Below, in pieces: positions 61,370 through 64,000 of a stretch of 64,000 bases of DNA (position 1 is its first letter; every line of letters begins with the position of its first letter). The position numbers and the translations under genes are program-made. Under the pieces are notes generated by a model. That model did not search any database. It was not told the DNA's origin and worked only from the letters and a program-made list of their open reading frames with translations. This DNA is from Lonsdalea britannica (GTDB taxonomy: Bacteria; Pseudomonadota; Gammaproteobacteria; Enterobacterales; Enterobacteriaceae): the NCBI RefSeq assembly GCF_002111595.1, contig NZ_LUTN01000007.1:62001-126000 (forward strand), given 5' to 3'.

Positions 61370-63727
61370 TTAGAAAGAGCGTTGGTACGGCAAAATACCG
61401 TTAGCGAGCATTTTGTCCGTGCCCAAACTGTAGTTACTGCTCAGACCGCGCAGTTCAAACGACACGCCCACTTTGTTGTCGTAGACGCTGCTGTTGGAGG
61501 CAGTGTTCCAGGTGGTGATCTTTCTTTCGTAGCCGACATTCACCGCCCAGCAACAGGTGGAATACTGCAGACCAATCAGCTGATCGGCCGGCTGGTTCAT
61601 CTTGGTGTCGTAGTAGTACGCGCCGACGACGGCCCAGCGCTCGGACAGCGGCCAGCTGCCGGTCATCCCCACCTGAGAGATCCCCTGCTGGTAGGCCGGA
61701 AGGGCGCTGCTGCTGTTTAGCATGGACTGGATGTACTCCGCGCTGGCGTAGCGGTAGTTCAACTGCAGCATCCGTTCGCCGCCGCCGCGGTATTCCAGCA
61801 CGGCGTCGCCGACCGTGAAGTTATCCACGCGCGCGTCGTACTGCGCGCCGCCGCGGATGGCCCAGCTATCGGCGATCTTCCAGTAGGTATCGCCGGCCCA
61901 GGTCAGGCTGCCGTTGTGGTAGTTGTTGTCGAGCGACGAGTCGGTGTTGCCGGTACGCGGACGCTCGAAGTAGTAAATCTGACCGAGGGAGGCGTTGAAG
62001 CGTTCCACCAGCGCGTCGTCGTACAGGCGGGTAGTGACCCCGCTCGCCACCTGGTTAGCGGAGGCGATACGGTCCAGGCCGCCATAGGTGCGGTCGCGGA
62101 ACAAACCGGCATAGTCGCTCTGCAGCAGAGTCGAGTCATAGCTCTTTATGCGGCTTTGGTCGCGGTACGGCACGTAGAGGTACATCGCCCGCGGTTCCAG
62201 CGTCTGGGTGTAGCCCTTCGCCCAATCCATATCCCGTTCAAAGACCAGCTTTCCGTCCATTTTGTACTGCGGCAATACTCGGTTGACCGAGTCATCCAGT
62301 TGGTTGTTCGGGTTAGCGCTGTTGTAGTTGGACAGGTTGGTCTGCTGATAGTGGGTCGCCATCAGTTTGGCTTCGGTATTCAGGCTCGCCCAGCCGTTGG
62401 ACAGCGGCAGATTAAAGGTCGGCTCGGCGTGCAGGCGGGTCGCCGTCGGCATATCCGGGTTGACGTTGGTAAATTTCACCGCCTGCCCGTACAGGTGCAT
62501 GTCGATTGGACCGATATCGTTGCGGTAGTAATTCATGTCGAGCTGCGGCTGCGCGCGGTAGACATCCGGGGTTCTGCTGAATATCTGATAGCTGCGCGTC
62601 GACAGCGTGGCGTCGAAGTTGCGGTCGGCGTAGGCAGCGCTGAACTTCTGGGTCGCGTAGCCATCGGTGGTAGAGCCGTATTTGGACTCTAAATCCGTGA
62701 AATAGTACGGGTCGCTGACCTTGGTGTAGTCGACGTTGAAACGCCAAACCTGATTGAATACACCACTGTGTTGCCAGTACGTCAGCCAGCGGGTGGTGTT
62801 GCTGTCTGCCTCATAGGTGCCCGCTTTGATCTGTTTGTCGTACTGTTTATCGTTCGGCAGCCAGTCCAGCTCGAACACACCGGCGCCTGCGCGGGTCAGG
62901 TAACGAAATTCGTTTTCCCATTGCAGTCCACGCTTGGTTTGCAGGTGTGGCGTAATGGTGGCGTCGAAGTTTGGAGCGATGTTCCAGTAGTACGGCGTAA
63001 TCAGCTCAAAGCCGTTGTTTTTGCCATACTTGGCGTTCGGGATCAGAAAACCGGAGCGGCGGCGGTCGCCTACGGGGAGCTGAAGATACGGGCTGTAAAA
63101 AATCGGGACGCCGGCGATGCGGAATCGCGCGTTCCAAATTTCGGCCACTTCTTCTTGCCGGTCATGGATGACTTCTGAACCCACGACGCTCCAGCTGTCA
63201 TCACCCGGCAGGCAGGACGTGAAGGTGCCGTTTTCCAGAATGGTGTAACGGTTGTCGTCGCGCAGCTTCATCTTGTTGGCATCGCCGCGGCCTTGACGTC
63301 CGACCATCTGGTAGTCGCCTTCGTAGACGTCGGTGTCTTTGGTGTTCAGGTTAGACCAGGCTTTAGGCCCTTTCAGGATCACCTGGTTGTCATCGTAATG
63401 AACATCGCCAGTGGCGGTTACCGTGCGGGTCGGGTCAGTTTTACCCGCCTGCTGTAACTGATTCAGCTCGACTTCCTTCGCGGTCATGACCCGATTGCCT
63501 TGCTCAATATTCACATTGCCTGTGAATACGGCGTTATCGGGGTAGTTCGCCTGGGAGTGATCTGCCTGAATGTGAACGGGCAACTGGCCGGTATCGCCGG
63601 TCACCAGCGGACGATTATACGTCGGTACGCCGAGCATACACTGAGAGGCGAGGTCCGCCATGGCTTGCTGGCTGTAGAGCGCTGACCACACTAACGAGGC
63701 CAGCAGAGTTGGGAAACTTTTTTTCAT
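61370..63727 (-). CDS. lptD: LPS-assembly outer membrane protein LptD
   Basis: 785 residues (E. coli 784). Inserts lipopolysaccharide into the outer leaflet with LptE. A signal peptide (to about residue 24, '[15 protein letters not shown]') is followed by an LptA-like jellyroll domain ('[17 protein letters not shown]') and a 26-strand barrel. The four disulfide cysteines appear to be kept (SQCML, TSCLPG and the CC pair in STCCWAV). ATG 63727 is favoured by family alignment over two upstream in-frame ATGs up to 63763. Confidence 0.96.
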   Translation of the reverse strand: MKKSFPTLLASLVWSALYSQQAMADLASQCMLGVPTYNRPLVTGDTGQLPVHIQADHSQANYPDNAVFTGNVNIEQGNRVMTAKEVELNQLQQAGKTDPTRTVTATGDVHYDDNQVILKGPKAWSNLNTKDTDVYEGDYQMVGRQGRGDANKMKLRDDNRYTILENGTFTSCLPGDDSWSVVGSEVIHDRQEEVAEIWNARFRIAGVPIFYSPYLQLPVGDRRRSGFLIPNAKYGKNNGFELITPYYWNIAPNFDATITPHLQTKRGLQWENEFRYLTRAGAGVFELDWLPNDKQYDKQIKAGTYEADSNTTRWLTYWQHSGVFNQVWRFNVDYTKVSDPYYFTDLESKYGSTTDGYATQKFSAAYADRNFDATLSTRSYQIFSRTPDVYRAQPQLDMNYYRNDIGPIDMHLYGQAVKFTNVNPDMPTATRLHAEPTFNLPLSNGWASLNTEAKLMATHYQQTNLSNYNSANPNNQLDDSVNRVLPQYKMDGKLVFERDMDWAKGYTQTLEPRAMYLYVPYRDQSRIKSYDSTLLQSDYAGLFRDRTYGGLDRIASANQVASGVTTRLYDDALVERFNASLGQIYYFERPRTGNTDSSLDNNYHNGSLTWAGDTYWKIADSWAIRGGAQYDARVDNFTVGDAVLEYRGGGERMLQLNYRYASAEYIQSMLNSSSALPAYQQGISQVGMTGSWPLSERWAVVGAYYYDTKMNQPADQLIGLQYSTCCWAVNVGYERKITTWNTASNSSVYDNKVGVSFELRGLSSNYSLGTDKMLANGILPYQRSF

Positions 63728-63913
63728 ACGCGGTATCAGGTGTTCCGTCATCAAGGGCATCATGCCGGCAAACCGTCAGAGACTATATCACGCGCTGGCG
63801 CAGTGCCAGTGCTAAATCCCCGCCGTTTTCTACGCGCTGCCGTTAGGAGCAAAGATAAATGACGGGTATGATAAAGCAATTTTTAGCCGACGGCATGAGG
63901 ATTTGAGGAGTAT

Positions 63914-64000
63914 ATGCGCTATTGGGGAAAGTTGCTGGGGCTAGCGATGGGCGCAGCGTCCAGCGGTGGCGTCAGTGCAGTGATTATCGGGCTGTTGGTG
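63914..64000 (+). CDS. djlA: DjlA, membrane-anchored DnaJ-like co-chaperone (5' part; runs off window)
   Basis: ATG 63914 follows a GAGGAG box. The 29 visible codons give 'MRYWGKLLGLAMGAASSGG...', a membrane anchor like that of E. coli DjlA ('MQYWGK...'). The divergent position next to lptD matches E. coli. The TerB-like and J domains lie beyond the window. Confidence 0.88.
   Translation, partial: MRYWGKLLGLAMGAASSGGVSAVIIGLLV

Overview
The window is chromosomal DNA from an enterobacterium of the order Enterobacterales. It is most like the soft-rot and tree-pathogen family Pectobacteriaceae (Brenneria, Lonsdalea, Pectobacterium, Dickeya), though the genus cannot be fixed by reading alone. 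Nearly every gene has a close Escherichia coli counterpart of the same length, and long blocks keep the E. coli order around 0/100 min. I see no phage, insertion sequence, CRISPR array, rRNA or tRNA gene. Most genes are core housekeeping genes.

Layout. 1-270: C-terminal end of an AraC-type regulator. 641-4697: yggE, argP, rpiA, serA. 4754-6781: a divergent oxidoreductase/LysR pair. 6989-16536: ettA, slt, trpR, yjjX, gpmB, rob, creA, arcA and a TrmH-family methyltransferase. 16735-21632: thrLABC with its attenuator. 21703-25346: galK, galT and a divergent galR with two gal operators. 25455-27012: an alpha/beta hydrolase divergent from a CGNR zinc-finger protein. 27188-32798: yaaA, talB, a membrane diguanylate cyclase, mog and an MHS-type transporter. 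33144-38834: dnaK, dnaJ, a GDPD-like protein and nhaA. 39004-46483: rpsT, then ribF-ileS-lspA-fkpB-ispH and dapB. 46941-51389: carAB. 51592-54663: an SDR enzyme, the yjjPB exporter pair and folA. 54872-56758: a PhoX-type phosphatase. 56921-63727: lptD-surA-pdxA-rsmA-apaG-apaH on the minus strand, with the start of djlA at the right edge.

The regulatory layer reads well. I can place the thr leader peptide and terminator, a trp operator at trpR, paired ARG boxes at carA, a sigma-32 promoter at dnaK, an FNR box upstream of arcA, two gal operators, the conserved UUG start of rpsT and many intrinsic terminators.

The strongest unusual signal concerns sequence quality. Eight genes (serA, the oxidoreductase, yjjX, the alpha/beta hydrolase, the transporter, nhaA, ribF, ispH) are broken by single-base indels, nearly all one-base losses in short homopolymers, mostly of C or G. 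Two of them, ribF and ispH, are essential in E. coli, and every protein stays well conserved on both sides of the break. Uncorrected sequencing or assembly indels explain this better than real gene decay. I found no convincing new system. The best biological leads are the hydrolase/CGNR pair with its repeated GTAACC/GGTTAC sites and a GDPD-fold protein that lacks most metal ligands.
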